Below are positions 63,132 through 64,000 of a DNA stretch of 64,000 nt, one piece after another. The translations under genes were made by a program, and so were the position numbers. The stretch lies in assembly GCF_009729075.1 (NCBI RefSeq), contig NZ_VTGY01000020.1, forward strand, positions 1-64,000, given 5' to 3'. Numbering within the stretch: the first letter of the stretch is position 1; every line of letters starts with the position of its first letter. Origin of the DNA: Mycolicibacterium sp. CBMA 226. Its GTDB lineage: Bacteria; Actinomycetota; Actinomycetes; Mycobacteriales; Mycobacteriaceae. The notes beneath the pieces are model-generated. The model was not told the origin of the DNA. It ran no database searches and was given only the letters and a program-made list of their open reading frames with translations.

Positions 63132-64000
63132 ATGATTACGCCGGTGCCTGAACTCGCGGCCAGGATCCGGGCCGGCGATCGGGCGGCGCTGCCGCGTGCC
63201 ATCACGCTGGTCGAGTCCACCCGGGCCGACCATCGTGATGCCGCGCAGCAGCTGTTGCTCGAGCTCTCCCCGGAGGCCGGTAGCGCCCTCCATGTCGGCA
63301 TCACCGGCGTCCCCGGCGTCGGCAAGTCGACGACGATCGAAGCGCTCGGCATGCACCTCATCGAGCGGGGACACCGCGTCGCGGTGCTGGCGGTCGACCC
63401 CTCGTCAACCCGCACCGGCGGTTCGATCCTGGGCGACAAGACCCGCATGGCGCAGCTGGCGGTGCAGCCCGAGGCGTACATCCGCCCGTCGCCGACGTCG
63501 GGCACGCTCGGCGGGGTCGCCAAGGCGACCCGCGAGACCATCGTGCTGCTGGAGGCGGCCGGCTACGACGTCGTCCTGGTCGAGACCGTGGGCGTCGGGC
63601 AATCAGAGGTGACGGTCGCCAACATGGTCGACACCTTTGTCTTCCTGACCCTGGCCCGCACCGGTGATCAGCTGCAGGGCATCAAGAAGGGCGTCCTGGA
63701 GCTCGCTGACGTCATCGTGGTGAACAAGGCCGACGGCGAGCACGCCATCGAAGCCAAGGCCGCCGCGCGTGAACTGACCGGCGCGATCCGGTTGATCTAC
63801 CCGCGTGACACCCTGTGGCGGCCACCGGTTCTGACCATGAGTGCATTGACCGGCGACGGGCTGGCCGAGATGTGGGACACCGTCCTCAAGCATCGGGAAA
63901 AGCTCAGGGCAGCAGGCGAATTCGAGGCCCGCCGGCGGGCTCAGCAGGTGGACTGGACGTGGACCATGGTACGGGACACCGTGCTGGACCGGGTGTTGTC
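63132..64000 (+). CDS. meaB: MeaB/ArgK-family G3E GTPase, mutase chaperone (partial)
   Basis: The first 289 codons are present and the gene runs off the window. The P-loop GVPGVGKST lies at residues 59-67. VLAVDPSSTRTGGSILGDKTRM is the switch region, VETVGVGQSEV the Walker B region, and VNKADGEHA the base-specificity NKAD. MeaB loads and protects adenosylcobalamin in methylmalonyl-CoA mutase, matching its place after mutAB (Rv1496). The ATG at 63132 was chosen; a 12-codon ORF (63097-63135, MTASEEPEADRA) precedes it and overlaps it by 4 bp, so it may couple translation. Confidence 0.94.
   Translation, partial: MITPVPELAARIRAGDRAALPRAITLVESTRADHRDAAQQLLLELSPEAGSALHVGITGVPGVGKSTTIEALGMHLIERGHRVAVLAVDPSSTRTGGSILGDKTRMAQLAVQPEAYIRPSPTSGTLGGVAKATRETIVLLEAAGYDVVLVETVGVGQSEVTVANMVDTFVFLTLARTGDQLQGIKKGVLELADVIVVNKADGEHAIEAKAAARELTGAIRLIYPRDTLWRPPVLTMSALTGDGLAEMWDTVLKHREKLRAAGEFEARRRAQQVDWTWTMVRDTVLDRVL

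Overview
The window is high-GC actinobacterial DNA from a Mycobacterium, most likely an environmental, rapid-growing type (Mycolicibacterium). Gene order follows the M. tuberculosis Rv1436-Rv1496 segment almost gene for gene: gap-pgk-tpiA-secG, pgl-opcA-zwf-tal-tkt, ctaB, qor, ctaA, an ABC exporter with mptB, the suf operon, echA12, acnR-acn, ripA-ripB, moxR1, fabG1-inhA-hemH, nfeD-SPFH, mutA-mutB-meaB. An MspA-family porin gene, a ppc gene and a catabolic island point away from the tuberculosis complex. There are no tRNA, rRNA, CRISPR or IS features, and no gene-free stretch exceeds 300 bp.

Layout. 1-6.6 kb: lower glycolysis, secG, a porin-like gene, a small exported protein and PEP carboxylase. 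6.6-8.1 kb: a 13E12-type HNH/DUF222 protein with a perfect SOS box. 8.2-15.2 kb (minus strand): the pentose phosphate block. 15.4-20.9 kb: heme O and heme A synthases flanking a DUF1254 protein, a quinone oxidoreductase, an ATP-grasp protein and an orphan. 20.9-24.3 kb (minus): ABC exporter and the MptB mannosyltransferase. 24.4-30.7 kb: sufR-sufB-sufD-sufC-sufS-sufU-sufT, with an intein-free sufB. 30.8-35.9 kb: assorted enzymes, thioredoxin, an ABC-F protein and a tiny HTH protein.

36.0-43.2 kb is the accessory island: an amino-acid permease, a DavA-like nitrilase-family amidase and a DavB-like flavin monooxygenase (one minus-strand operon), an NCS1 permease, an XRE-cupin regulator and a ureohydrolase. 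Together they can be read as an oxygenase route for arginine: arginine to 4-guanidinobutanamide, then 4-guanidinobutanoate, then GABA plus urea. A repeated motif (GGAAACAA-N2-GTTG) lies at both divergent promoter regions and ties the pieces into one candidate regulon under the XRE-cupin protein.

43.3-64 kb: acnR and acn with an AcnR-type operator, the peptidoglycan hydrolases ripA and ripB, moxR1 with a DUF58 gene, fabG1-inhA-hemH, NfeD/SPFH, and the methylmalonyl-CoA mutase locus running into a meaB gene cut by the window end. Compared with the remembered M. tuberculosis order, the VWA gene after the DUF58 gene and mazEF4 after mutB are absent. About ten genes have a TANNNT -10 hexamer only 6-8 nt before the start codon, which suggests leaderless transcripts and helped choose starts.
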